Assembly (NCBI GenBank): GCA_016702505.1
Contig: JADJDU010000030.1
Span: 434,001 to 498,000 of the forward strand
Reading direction: 5' to 3'
Length of the DNA stretch: 64,000 nt
Source: Microthrixaceae bacterium
GTDB lineage: Bacteria; Actinomycetota; Acidimicrobiia; Acidimicrobiales; Iamiaceae
Positions 43,285 through 53,632 of the stretch are shown here, piece by piece. A program made the translations under genes and the position numbers. Under the pieces are notes generated by a model. That model searched no databases. It was not told where the DNA came from and worked only from the letters and a program-made list of their open reading frames with translations. Each line of letters begins with the position of its first letter. The stretch's first letter is position 1.

Positions 43285-43402
43285 AAGGCGAGGCCTCAAC
43301 GTAGCAGCGCGGACCACCCCGATACGAACCCCGATTCGGGCCGAGGACGCGGCGCCGATCCGACGCCACCGTCGGGCAACGGGCCGATGCTGCCAGGCCG
43401 AC

Positions 43403-44843
<1,441 letters not shown>

Positions 44844-44847
<4 letters not shown>

Positions 44848-46607
44848 CGCTCGTCCTCCACCCTCTGGGCCAGCCAATCTAGCAACTCATCTTCGAGCAG
44901 GTCGCTGGGAGGAGCATCGGGGTTGACCGCTTCGATCCGGGTCTTGAGCCAGGAGATGGATCGGGCGTAGGGCTCGATGTCGACAGCCGTCCGCGCTTCT
45001 CGTTCGAGCTCGGCCAGCACGGCCAACGAGTGGTCGCGGAGCAGGAGACGACGAACATCGCGGGGATCGGCGTCGGTGTCCTCCACCGCCAGGCGAGCCA
45101 GGTGTTCAGCCACCATCGGATCAGCGTTCTCGGTGGCCCGATGGATATCGCCTCCGGCCACGATCAGCGCGCCCAGCACCGCCCGGTGGCGCTCGTCATC
45201 GAACAAGATCTCGTGCAGCAACGGCAACATCTCCGCCGGCTGGGTCACCGCCAGGCGGAGCGCTTCGGTCTCGGGGGTGTTGTGGCGGGTCGGCCGGTTC
45301 TGAGAACGCTCGCGGCGGAGGCGAGGCCTGATGCCACCGGAGCGCAAGGAAGCTCGAAGCCGGTCCGGATCGAGGTGGCACCGATCAGCCACCACCATCA
45401 GGTACTGATCTCGCACGAAGTCGCTCGGATGCTCGGCGATGGCCGCCAACGCCGTCTCGGCCGTCCGGCCCCGTCCCTCGGGGGTGGTCAGCGATCCGCG
45501 AGCCAAGATCCGGTCGACCCTGAACCCGAGGAAGGGTTGTGCGTCGGTGACGGCTCGACGCAGGGCGTCGGGGTCGGTGCGGGCCAGATCGGCGGGGTCT
45601 CCGCCCGGCGGTAGCGCGGCCACCGCTACCTCGACCTCGTGCTTGCGTTCCCACTCATAGACCCGGTCGGCCGCGGCCTGACCGGCAGCGTCGGGGTCGA
45701 AGGCCAGCACCAGCCGAGGGGCCCAGCGTTGAAGGGTTCGAACGTGTTCGTCGGTGAGAGCGGTCCCACAGGTGGCCACCGCGCGGCCCACACCCACCGA
45801 TGCGAAGCCGATCACATCGGTGTAGCCCTCACAGATCACGAACTCGTTGGTCCGCACCGCTTCGTCTTTGGCCCAGTTGAGGCCGTAGAGAACTTTGCTC
45901 TTGCGATAGAGGGTGGTCTCGGGGGTGTTCTGGTACTTGGGTGGATGGCCGCCGGGCATCATGCGCCCTCCGAAACCGAGCGGGTCACCCTGGGAGTCGA
46001 AGATGGGGAACAGCACCCGAGCACGGAAGAAGTCGTTGGTGCCGCCCCGCTTGTTCTGACGCCCCAGCCCGGCGTCGCGCAGCACCTTGGGCGGGAACGG
46101 CAACGCCTTCACCAGTTGGTCCCAGTCGTCTGGCGCCCAGCCGATCCGGTACCGGCGGACGGTGTCTCCGTCCAGCCCCCGTTCCCGCAGGTAGCGCCGA
46201 GCGGCGCCCGCGTCGGGACTGGTCAGGAGACGCTGGTGGTACCAGTCCACCGCCGCCTCCAACGCTTCTCGCAACCGAGATCGGGCTTCTCGTCGCTCGC
46301 CTTCGTTGCGGTCGGTGTATCGCACGGCGATGCCGAACTTGGCGGCCAGCTGCTCGACCGCGCCCTGGAAGTCGAGGTGGTCGATGTCTCGCACGAAGGT
46401 GATTACGTCACCCTTGGCCTGACAGCCGAAGCAGTAGAAGACGCCCTTCTCCTGGTTGACCGAGAACGATGGGCTCTTCTCTCCGTGGAACGGACACAGC
46501 CCGGTCCAGGAACGTCCCACCCGCTTGAGCTGGGTGTGAGCCGAGATCACCGCCACGATGTCGGCGGCCTCACGAACGCGGACCACGTCCTCGTCGACGA
46601 TGCCCAT
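44844..46607 (-). CDS. dnaG: DNA primase
   Basis: A 587-residue replicative primase that makes RNA primers at the fork. The N-terminal CHC2 zinc finger is LCPFHGEKSPSFSVNQEKGV and YCFGCQAKGD. The core has FGGRMMPGGHPPKYQNTPET and the TOPRIM block VICEGYTDVIGFASVGVGRA, with metal-binding acidic residues in LVLAFDPDAAGQAAADRVYE. The C-terminal helicase-binding part is less conserved. Length is close to normal. It starts at ATG 46607 and is translationally coupled to rpoD. Confidence 0.95.
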
Positions 46608-46685
46608 CAGGTGCGCTGGTGTCCGCGACGGGAGGGTGTGGTGCCGTCCGGAGCCTTCACGGCCCCGGACGGTACCAGCGTCGGG

Positions 46686-47744
46686 TTAGACCCGGTCAGG
46701 CGTCTCGGGGGTAGAGCCCTCGGCGGCCGCCTTGGCGTCGTCCCGCTTGTCGGCGAGCAGCGACGCCACCATGGTCACAGCCAAGATTCCGAGGATGACC
46801 ACCAGCGACAGCCAGGTCGGAGGATGGAGCCCCAAGAAGAAGCTGGCCAGCATCTTGAGACCGACGAAGGCCAAGATCACCCCGAGGCCCAGGTTCAGGT
46901 AGCGGAACTTGTCCTGCATGCCGTTGAGCAAGAAGTACAGCGACCGGAGGCCCAAGATGGCGAAGGCGTTGGAGCTGAACACGATGAACTGCTCGTGGGA
47001 CACGGCCAAAATGGCCGGGATCGAGTCCACGGCGAAGATCACGTCGGTGGTCTCCACCATGATCAGTACGGCCAGCAGCGGTGTGGCTAGGCGCTTGCCG
47101 TTCTTGATGGTGAAGAGCTTCTGGTCGTCGTATTCGGGGGTGGAGGGGATGAACCGGTTGACCAGCTTGAGGATCGGGTTGTTCTCGGGATGGACCTCGG
47201 CTTCGTCGTGCTGGGCGATCTTCCAAGCCGAGTAGAGGAGGATCAGGCCGAAGATGGCCAGCGTCCACTCGAAGGATTCGATCAGGGCCACACCGGCGAA
47301 GATGAAGATGGCCCGCAGCACCAACGCGCCGAAGATGCCCCAGAACAGGGTGCGGAACTGGTACTTCTTCGGTACCGCGAAGTAGCTGAAGATCACCGCC
47401 CACACGAACACGTTGTCGATCGACAGCGACTTCTCGATCAGGTAGCCCGAGATGTACTCGCCCGCAGCTTGACCGCCGTGCCACCAGAACATGACGCCGG
47501 TGAAGGACAAGCCGATGGCGATCCAGATCGCGGACTCGATGGCTGCTTCCCGGAACGTGATCTCGTGGGCGGTGCGGTGCACCAACAGCAGGTCGGCGGT
47601 GATGAGAACGGCCAGGAACCCCACGAACACACCCCACTGCCAGGGGTGGACGTCGAAGCTGGCGAAGTTCTCAGCCCGGGACGATCCCGAGGCGAGTACC
47701 GGGGTTAGGACCGGCGAAGCCAGGGTGGTCAGGGACGCAAGCAT
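46686..47744 (-). CDS. TerC/Alx family membrane protein, probable Mn exporter
   Basis: A 352-residue polytopic protein of the TerC family with about nine helices. Family signatures are IEKSLSIDNVFVWAVIFSYF and MVETTDVIFAVDSIPAILAV, with the conserved acidic residues in the membrane, plus SSNAFAILGLRSLYFLLNGM. Long annotation tradition links TerC to tellurite resistance, but Alx and related proteins export manganese. The yybP-ykoY element found upstream supports Mn homeostasis here. The tail is charged and cytoplasmic. ATG 47744 follows GGAGAGAACC. Confidence 0.92.
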   Translation of the reverse strand: MLASLTTLASPVLTPVLASGSSRAENFASFDVHPWQWGVFVGFLAVLITADLLLVHRTAHEITFREAAIESAIWIAIGLSFTGVMFWWHGGQAAGEYISGYLIEKSLSIDNVFVWAVIFSYFAVPKKYQFRTLFWGIFGALVLRAIFIFAGVALIESFEWTLAIFGLILLYSAWKIAQHDEAEVHPENNPILKLVNRFIPSTPEYDDQKLFTIKNGKRLATPLLAVLIMVETTDVIFAVDSIPAILAVSHEQFIVFSSNAFAILGLRSLYFLLNGMQDKFRYLNLGLGVILAFVGLKMLASFFLGLHPPTWLSLVVILGILAVTMVASLLADKRDDAKAAAEGSTPETPDRV

Positions 47745-47783
47745 TTAGGTGGTTCTCTCCGGCTGATCATCGGAACGGGGACG

Positions 47784-47890
47784 TGTCAGCCGAGAGTCTC
47801 TCCGCCCCACCTCGCAGTGAGACCAACCGCCCCGGGAGCGAGGCTCCGTGTTGACGTTGCGGCTGCGAGGGATACTCCCTCCCGGTCGGC
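47784..47890 (-). promoter_or_regulatory. yybP-ykoY (manganese) riboswitch
   Basis: In the leader of the terC-type gene the minus strand carries the class signature in order: GGGAGTA with paired flank, ACGTCAACAC, a GGAGC/GCTCC hairpin followed by CGGGGC, and the closing GAGAGACTCTCGGCTGAC. The two-legged hairpin organisation and the family of the controlled gene both fit RF00080. Mn2+ binding would favour expression of the exporter. End points are approximate. Confidence 0.75.
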
Positions 47891-47955
47891 ACCATCCTAG
47901 GGCGGCGGACCTCGGCGACAGCTACCAGGTTCGACCGATCTACGCTTCGAGAACC

Positions 47956-48288
47956 ATGACCACCAACTCCCAGCCTGCCCCGTCCCCGTTCAGCCCCGAG
48001 GTCCAGGCGGCCGTCGTCGCCCACATGAACGGCGACCACCCAGGGGACAACCTGATGATCGTGCAAGCGCTGGGGGGTGCTGGGTCGGCCACCGCCGCCA
48101 CCATGACCGGCTACAACGAGGATGGCGCCACCTTCGATGCGAACGTCGACGGCGAAAACGTCGCGGTGACCGTACCGTGGGCCGAACCGATCCTGGAACG
48201 GGCCACCATCCGCCACGAAGTCGTTCGCATGTACAACGAGGCGTGCGCCATCCTCGGGGTCACCCCTCGGGGCGAGGGCGACCATTGA
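47956..48288 (+). CDS. DUF2470 domain protein
   Basis: A 110-residue protein that is essentially one DUF2470 domain, the C-terminal domain of HugZ-type heme-utilisation proteins: VQAAVVAHMNGDHPGDNLMI with the conserved HMNxDH, then ATMTGYNEDGATFDA and VPWAEPILERATIRHEVV. The stand-alone form is common in actinobacteria; a heme-related role is suggested by the family only. ATG 47956 begins the conserved part. It is divergent from the terC-type gene and 16 bp ahead of the tetR start, so co-transcribed with it. Confidence 0.83.
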   Translation: MTTNSQPAPSPFSPEVQAAVVAHMNGDHPGDNLMIVQALGGAGSATAATMTGYNEDGATFDANVDGENVAVTVPWAEPILERATIRHEVVRMYNEACAILGVTPRGEGDH

Positions 48289-48304
48289 GCCGCGGGGTGC
48301 GTTC

Positions 48305-48935
48305 ATGCCCAAGGTGATCGGCGGCAGCCTGGATGCTCACCGCGAGCACACCCGGGGACTGCTGTTCGAGTCGTTCGGCCGCCTGTTGTACCAGCGGCTA
48401 CGACGACTTGACCCTGGCCGAGGTAGCGCGGGATGCAGGTCTGGCCCGTACCGCGATCTACAACTACTTCCCCGACAAGGAGTCTCTGCTGGTGGCCTAC
48501 GCCACCGCCGAGACCGCCGGGTTCGTGGCCCGCCTCGATGATGCCTTGCGAACCGTCGACAACCCGGTGGACCAGCTTCGTACATACGTGCGCCTGCACC
48601 TCGAGTACTTCTCGGCCAACCACCTGCCCCCCGGCCCGACCCTTCGGGTCCTCCTACCGGAGACAGCGGCCGAACGTCTCATGGAACACGTCGGGGTGCT
48701 CGAGAGCCGCCTGTACGACATCATCCGGCGGGGTCGGGATCGGCGCTACCTACGAGCCGAGGACATAGATGCCACGGTGGCCATGATCGCAGCCTGCATC
48801 GGGCGGGCCGGCAGCGACGCCAACTCAGCCGGTTCGATCCGGGAAGCGGTCGACGCGGCCGAGGCCTTCGTGTTGCGGGCCGTGGATGCTCGGGTGGCAG
48901 CCGACGGGACACCGCGCCGTCTCCCCCGCCGCTGA
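48305..48935 (+). CDS. TetR-family transcriptional regulator, frameshifted
   Basis: A TetR/AcrR regulator. The N-terminus (MPKVIGGSLDAHREHTRGLL, FESFGRLLYQ) starts at ATG 48305, but the helix-turn-helix continues in another frame: GYDDLTLAEVARDAGLARTA and IYNYFPDKESLLVAYA. The break is at about 48391; one extra C, or two missing bases, explains it. The ligand domain (LRTYVRLHLEYFSANHLPPG) is complete to 48935. The frames look otherwise intact, so a sequence error is likely. Target genes are unknown; DUF2470 is immediately upstream. Confidence 0.85.
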
Positions 48936-49015
48936 GGACGCGAGCCGACAAGTGAGCCGCCTGGACCTAACCGCCACGCGCGCGAACCGACGGTCCATTG
49001 GCCCCCTTGGACGCG

Positions 49016-49052
49016 CTGACGGCCCGCCCTCAGATCCAGGGCGGGCCGTCAG
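49016..49052. terminator. strong hairpin in convergent gap
   Basis: A perfect 15-bp inverted repeat (CTGACGGCCCGCCCT ... AGGGCGGGCCGTCAG) around a 7-base loop, in the gap between the tetR and LPXTG-protein genes, which converge. It has no long T-run, but it could end transcription from either side, as many high-GC hairpins do. Confidence 0.7.
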
Positions 49053-49152
49053 GCCGGCGACCGAACTCTGCCGGAAGGCTCTGCCTTTCGGCGGACCTAG
49101 GCTAAGGGGCCTAGCGGATAGGTCCGGTCGTCGTCGCTACGAGGGTGATCAG

Positions 49153-49173
49153 ACCGAGGCTTCGCCTCGGTTT
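49153..49173 (+). terminator. hairpin with T-tail in convergent gap
   Basis: ACCGAGGC-TTC-GCCTCGGT followed by TT, an 8-bp stem with a short tail on the plus strand. Likely a second terminator for the tetR side. A further hairpin, GGTCCGCC-TTTC-GGCGGACC at 49196-49215, abuts the stop of the minus-strand surface protein gene, and half of it recurs near 49086. The rest of the 48936-49217 gap shows no gene. Confidence 0.65.
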
Positions 49174-49217
49174 AGCCATGCCGTGCTTATGGGTCGGTCC
49201 GCCTTTCGGCGGACCTC

Positions 49218-50708
49218 CTAAGCCATGCGGCGCCGGCGGTCAGCGGCGAGCAGGCCGAAACCGGCGGTCAGGGCCAGCAGAGCGACAGCTACCGGAGTGG
49301 TGGCATCGGTTCCAGTGCGGGGCAGCGGAGTGGTGGACCCACCCGGTCCCGATGCTGAACCACCGGCGGTACGGAAACTGATCGGCGACATCACCTGAAC
49401 CGCGGTGTCGTCACCCGAGACGGCCCAGGTCGCGATGACGCAGCGAGCCGTGGTGGCCTGGCAGTTGGTGGAACCGAAGGTGGAGCGGACCACCAGCGAG
49501 ATGCTGAACGAGCCAGGTCCACCGAGACGGGCGGTGCCAGCCGACGCCGTCGCCTCCACGACGTTGGTGAAGTCACACGCGGCGAAGTTGGCGACGGTGT
49601 CGTCACATACGCCGACGAACACCGAGCGACCGGGCTTGAAGCCCTCGCCGTCCACGGTGACCTTCTGACCCGACACCAGGTTCGACGATGGTGTGATCGA
49701 CAGCCGGGCCGACCCGGTTGGCGGGGCGACCGTTCCCGAACCGAACGTGATCGGGACGAAGACGTCCTGAGAGAAGTCGGTGGCACCGCCGCTGTGGTCT
49801 CGGCGGACAGACACACCACACGCGTCGACACGACAGTCGACGTCGCCGAAGAGCGCCGCCACCGTCAGGTCGGTGCTCCAGGTTCCATCGCTACCCACCG
49901 GGTTGATCCACACGGTGTGGGTGCCGTCCTGCTCGGGGTAGCAGTTGTCGGCCCGACCGGCCGCCGTGCCCGACTCACCCTCGGGAGCGGCGCACGTCTG
50001 GACGTACAGGCCCTGGTTGGGAGCGAAGCCGGTACCGGAGACGGTGATGACCTCACGGTCAGCCAGGTCCGTCGACGCGCTCAGCGACACCGCGGGGCGG
50101 TTCCCCGATGGCACGGTGGTTGTCGTCGGCTTCGTGGTGGTGGTGGCCCCGGGTTGGGTCGTGGTGGTCTCGGCCTCGGTGGTGGTCGGAGGCTCGTCGA
50201 CGGCGAAGCTCACCGGTGTGAACGTGTCCTGATCGAAGAGGTGACCGTCGAGGTGGTCGTTGCGGGTGACGACGCCACAAACGGTCGTCCCATCGGTGCA
50301 GTCGACGCCGGCCCAGGTTCCGACAACATCGATGGTGGCGGTGAAGGTTCCGTTGCCGCTCCAAGCCACCGGGGCTCCCATGGCGGTGCTACCGATCCAG
50401 TTCTGGGCACCGGAGCACTGCCCGCCGGTGGGGCGACCCGCTGCCTGCTGACAGAACATCAAGTAGATGCCGCGGGTCCCCGAGGAGTCGAAGCCCGAGC
50501 CTTGCACGGTGAGGGTCTCACCGGCGGGGTTGATGCCCGAGGTCTTGCTGAGCGACACCGAGCCGGCGGCGGCCGCTGGACTGGCGGTGACGGTCAGGAC
50601 TCCAGCCACAGCGGCCAGAGCGATCGACGCAGCACCGAGGATCGAGCGGGCCGACGGGCGCCGACGCTTACGGTCCGATCGGGTCGAGGGCGGAACAGGG
50701 CGGGACAT
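49218..50708 (-). CDS. LPXTG surface protein with three neocarzinostatin-like domains
   Basis: A 496-residue cell-wall protein. Signal peptide (SILGAASIALAAVAGVLTVT, cleavage near SPAAAAGS); three Ig-like neocarzinostatin-type domains beginning VSLSKTSGINPAGETLTVQG, VSLSASTDLADREVITVSGT and LSITPSSNLVSGQKVTVDGE, each with two Cys pairs; a Thr-rich spacer (TTTEAETTTTQPGATTTTKP) after the first; and a sortase signal LPRTG followed by a hydrophobic helix and RRRR. No sortase is in the window. The apo-domains bind chromophores in antitumour-antibiotic producers; here a surface binding role is only a guess. It lies downstream of the related 50803-51588 gene. Confidence 0.82.
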   Translation of the reverse strand: MSRPVPPSTRSDRKRRRPSARSILGAASIALAAVAGVLTVTASPAAAAGSVSLSKTSGINPAGETLTVQGSGFDSSGTRGIYLMFCQQAAGRPTGGQCSGAQNWIGSTAMGAPVAWSGNGTFTATIDVVGTWAGVDCTDGTTVCGVVTRNDHLDGHLFDQDTFTPVSFAVDEPPTTTEAETTTTQPGATTTTKPTTTTVPSGNRPAVSLSASTDLADREVITVSGTGFAPNQGLYVQTCAAPEGESGTAAGRADNCYPEQDGTHTVWINPVGSDGTWSTDLTVAALFGDVDCRVDACGVSVRRDHSGGATDFSQDVFVPITFGSGTVAPPTGSARLSITPSSNLVSGQKVTVDGEGFKPGRSVFVGVCDDTVANFAACDFTNVVEATASAGTARLGGPGSFSISLVVRSTFGSTNCQATTARCVIATWAVSGDDTAVQVMSPISFRTAGGSASGPGGSTTPLPRTGTDATTPVAVALLALTAGFGLLAADRRRRMA

Positions 50709-50802
50709 GTGACCTCCTGGTCAGTTGTGGGGTTGGGGCGAAATGAAGATCGAGGTGATCAATGTGGGGTTTGGCGCGGGATCGGAACCGCTCGGGCGGC
50801 GT

Positions 50803-51588
50803 TCAGTCGGGATCAGCGTCGCTCCGTCGGCGGCGCACCGCGACTAGGCCAGCAGCCCCGACTGCGGCCGCTCCTGCGGACAGGGCTATGACCAGGCCGC
50901 GGGAGCTCCCGTCACCGTCCGGTTCGGGTTCGCCGGTGGTACTGGCCAGCTCGGGGTCTCCCGGTTGTGGGGCTCGGTCACCGGAGTCGTCTTGGCTTCC
51001 CGAGGTCGAGTCTGATGCTTCGCCGGGGACCGCGGTGGTCGTGGTGGAGCTAGGCGGCGCCGAGGTGGCGGTGGTGGTAGGTGCGGCCGAGGTCGAGGGG
51101 CCCGGAACCGTCGCATCGGGCGGGGCGACGGTGGGCGCGGGCGCGGTCGGTTCGGTCTGGGGTGGGACAGTCGGGGCGGGAGCGGTGGCGAAGTAGATGG
51201 GCGTCGACCGATCCTGGGACCGGTCGTCGCTGTGGCCCGACACGGCGCTGGTCATCACCGCGCACTGCTCGACAGTGCAGTCAGTTGCCCCGAACCGTGA
51301 CACGAGGCGCATGGCATCGGCGGTGAACGAACCCGATGCATCGGTGGTGACCTTGCGCAGGCCCACCGAGTTGCACGAGTGGTCGTCGGTGGAGTTACCC
51401 CGGCACTGCATCACGAAGAGCTGGGTGTTCGGCAGGTATCCCGATCCCGACACCACCACGAACGCCGCCGCCGGATCGAGCCCGGTAGAGGGCGAGACCA
51501 CCAGGACCGGTTCGGCCCCGGCCGGAGACGTCGAGAGCATCAACGCCGCCACCATCGAAACCACGAGGCTCCCTAGCGCGGCCCTCAT
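50803..51588 (-). CDS. membrane-anchored neocarzinostatin-like domain protein
   Basis: A ~261-residue exported protein with one domain related to those of the next gene: VLVVSPSTGLDPAAAFVVVS, SGYLPNTQLFVMQCRGNSTD and GATDCTVEQCAVMTSAVSGH. A signal peptide precedes it (LGSLVVSMVAALMLSTSPAG), a long Pro/Thr/Ser spacer follows, and a C-terminal helix (GLVIALSAGAAAVGAAGLVA) with RRRR anchors it; there is no LPXTG. ATG 51588 starts the signal peptide; an upstream ATG at 51690 would add a polar extension. It is divergent from the heme oxygenase gene across a 265-bp region. Confidence 0.78.
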   Translation of the reverse strand: MRAALGSLVVSMVAALMLSTSPAGAEPVLVVSPSTGLDPAAAFVVVSGSGYLPNTQLFVMQCRGNSTDDHSCNSVGLRKVTTDASGSFTADAMRLVSRFGATDCTVEQCAVMTSAVSGHSDDRSQDRSTPIYFATAPAPTVPPQTEPTAPAPTVAPPDATVPGPSTSAAPTTTATSAPPSSTTTTAVPGEASDSTSGSQDDSGDRAPQPGDPELASTTGEPEPDGDGSSRGLVIALSAGAAAVGAAGLVAVRRRRSDADPD

Positions 51589-51696
51589 CTTCGGCGCTCG
51601 AACCGCACACCGAAAGTCCCGTCCGGCGGTCCGACGTCCTGAAACTTGGATGTGGTGACGCTGATACTGATCAGGATGGGACATAGACATGAGTTG

Positions 51697-51715
51697 TTAG
51701 GCTACCCTTTCCTCC
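51697..51715. promoter_or_regulatory. degenerate DtxR/IdeR-like iron box
   Basis: TTAGGCTACCCTTTCCTCC matches the iron-box consensus TTAGGTTAGCCTAACCTAA at 13 of 19 positions by eye, best in the left half. It lies between the divergent surface-protein and heme oxygenase genes, where iron regulation would be expected. The right half is poor, so this is a weak call. Confidence 0.35.
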
Positions 51716-51852
51716 GAGGGATTTCCATACCAAGACCCGAACTACACGACCGGGCGTCTCATGATCACGACAACTAGTCGTATAATCATCGGGGCTCGGC
51801 CATCACCGAACCGTGACCCCTGCCAACCCCAACATCGATCCCGGAGAATTCC

Positions 51853-52515
51853 ATGACCGCCAGCTCGGCCACCGTCACCCCGTTCTCGGCTGTACTCGCC
51901 GCCGAGACGGCCACCGATCACCGTGGCGCAGAACACTCTCCGTTCATGCACGCGCTGATGCGAAAGACGCTGCCCCTCGCCGGATACGTGGACCTCTTGA
52001 CGCAGTACCTGCACGTTTACCGAGCACTCGAGGACGGCGCCACCGCTCTGGCATCGGATCCCACCGTGGCACCGTTCCTGGACCGGGCCTTGGACCGCGT
52101 GCCGGCGCTGGAGGCCGACATCTCCGGCCTCACCGCCCGGCCCGAGCTCGCCGGTGTCACCTTCTCGGCGACCACGGCCACCGAGACCTACGCCGCCCGC
52201 ATCAGGGAGGTCACCACCGGGTCACCCGCCGCCTACGTCGCCCACCACTACACCCGCTACCTGGGAGACCTGTCGGGCGGATTCGCCATCGGACGCATCG
52301 TCACGGCTGCCTACGACCTGACCCCCACCGAGGGCGGACGCTTCGCGGTGTTCGAGGACATCGCCGACCCCGCAGAGTTCAAGACCAACTACCGGGCCGC
52401 CCTCGACGCTGCTCCCTGGACCGAGTCGGAGCGGGCCGATCTGATCACCGAGGTCCACGCTGCCTACCGGTTCAACGTGGAGATCTTCCAGAGCCTCGAT
52501 CACCACGGCGCCTGA
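51853..52515 (+). CDS. biliverdin-producing heme oxygenase
   Basis: A 220-residue HO-1/HmuO-type heme oxygenase that opens heme to biliverdin, CO and Fe2+. The proximal His lies in TDHRGAEHSPFMHALMR (His about residue 23). The distal helix motif YTRYLGDLSGGFAIGRI has the Gly/Asp that hold the water network. The C-terminal helix WTESERADLITEVHAAYRFN is typical. ATG 51853 has CCGGAG seven bases upstream. It is followed, after about 90 bp, by a complete Dpp/Opp-type importer in the same direction, so heme import and breakdown may be linked. Confidence 0.92.
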   Translation: MTASSATVTPFSAVLAAETATDHRGAEHSPFMHALMRKTLPLAGYVDLLTQYLHVYRALEDGATALASDPTVAPFLDRALDRVPALEADISGLTARPELAGVTFSATTATETYAARIREVTTGSPAAYVAHHYTRYLGDLSGGFAIGRIVTAAYDLTPTEGGRFAVFEDIADPAEFKTNYRAALDAAPWTESERADLITEVHAAYRFNVEIFQSLDHHGA

Positions 52516-52603
52516 GCACCGAACCACACCACTTCCGACCCGACCTCACCCAGCCCCGAGTCCGGGCTGACCGCTGGGTGACCCGACTCCATACGACGAT
52601 TCG

Positions 52604-53632
52604 ATGACCGGTTACGTGATCAGTCGTACCGGGTCGTTCTTCGTGAGCCTGTTCATCGGGCTGTCCTTGTTGTTCCTCCTGCTCCACGCCCTTCCGGGCG
52701 GGGAGACCGCTGGCCTGGCCCCATCGGTGGCCGCCGACCCCGAGGCGCTGGCCGCGGTGATCGCCGACCAGGGCCTGGATCGCCCCCTAGCCATCCAGTA
52801 CCGAGACCACATGTTCGGGATCGCCCGAGGTGACCTGGGCGTGTCCTATACCGATGGCTCCCCGGTGGCCGACTCGGTTGGACCGGCGGCGGCAGTCTCC
52901 CTCCAACTCGGCATCCTGGCCGCAGTCTTGGGCATGCCCACCGGACTGATCGCCGGAGCCGCCGCCGCGCTTCGTCCTCGACGAGGCGTCGACGGCACCG
53001 TGCGAGTGATGGCCTTGCTGGGAGTGTCGATCCCCTCGTACTGGCTGGCCGTGCTGTTGTTGGTCTACGTCGGTGATCGGTGGCCAGAACTGGTTCCCCG
53101 CCCTGCCACCTTCGGAACCGGATCGACCGACATCGCCACAGACCTGCGGGCGCTTGTCCTTCCCGCCTTGGTGCTGGCCGTCGGGGCCTTCGGCATGGTC
53201 GCCCGCACCATCCGCTCCGCTCTGATCGATGTCTTGGGTGCAGACGACGTTCGCTTCGCTCGGGCCATGGGGCTGTCGGACCGCCAGGTGCTCACCCGCA
53301 TAGCCCTCCGCAACGCCGCACCGGCCGCGGTCACCGTGGCCGGGATGGTGGCCGCCGGGCTGCTGGCTGGAACGGTCCTGGTCGAGAACGTGTTCCAGGT
53401 CCCTGGACTGGGACAGCTCCTTATCACGTCGTTCGGGCGCCACGATCATCCCGTCGCCATCGCCGCGGCATCAGTGACCGCCGTCGCCTACCTGGGCATG
53501 AACCTGTTGGTAGATGTCACCGTTCGCGCCGTGGGTCCTCACACCGAAACGGCCCAGCCGGCCCGAACCGGTGCATGGCGGCACCGGCAGCGGGATCTGG
53601 GCACTCCACCCGAGACGGTGACAGCCACATGA
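52604..53632 (+). CDS. ABC transporter permease, DppB/OppB type
   Basis: A 342-residue inner-membrane permease of the peptide/nickel/opine family. It has an N-terminal helix (FFVSLFIGLSLLFLLLHALP), the periplasmic segment with LAIQYRDHMFGIARGDLGVS, and the EAA loop ALIDVLGADDVRFARAMGLS near the ATPase-binding surface, then VLVENVFQVPGLGQLLITSF. About six helices. It is the first gene of a four-gene transporter with 4-bp overlaps throughout. The substrate may be peptide, metal-chelate or heme. Confidence 0.9.
   Translation: MTGYVISRTGSFFVSLFIGLSLLFLLLHALPGGETAGLAPSVAADPEALAAVIADQGLDRPLAIQYRDHMFGIARGDLGVSYTDGSPVADSVGPAAAVSLQLGILAAVLGMPTGLIAGAAAALRPRRGVDGTVRVMALLGVSIPSYWLAVLLLVYVGDRWPELVPRPATFGTGSTDIATDLRALVLPALVLAVGAFGMVARTIRSALIDVLGADDVRFARAMGLSDRQVLTRIALRNAAPAAVTVAGMVAAGLLAGTVLVENVFQVPGLGQLLITSFGRHDHPVAIAAASVTAVAYLGMNLLVDVTVRAVGPHTETAQPARTGAWRHRQRDLGTPPETVTAT

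Noticed and set aside
46686..47744. TerC-type gene as tellurite resistance
   Set aside because: No other ter genes are present and the upstream Mn riboswitch points to manganese homeostasis.
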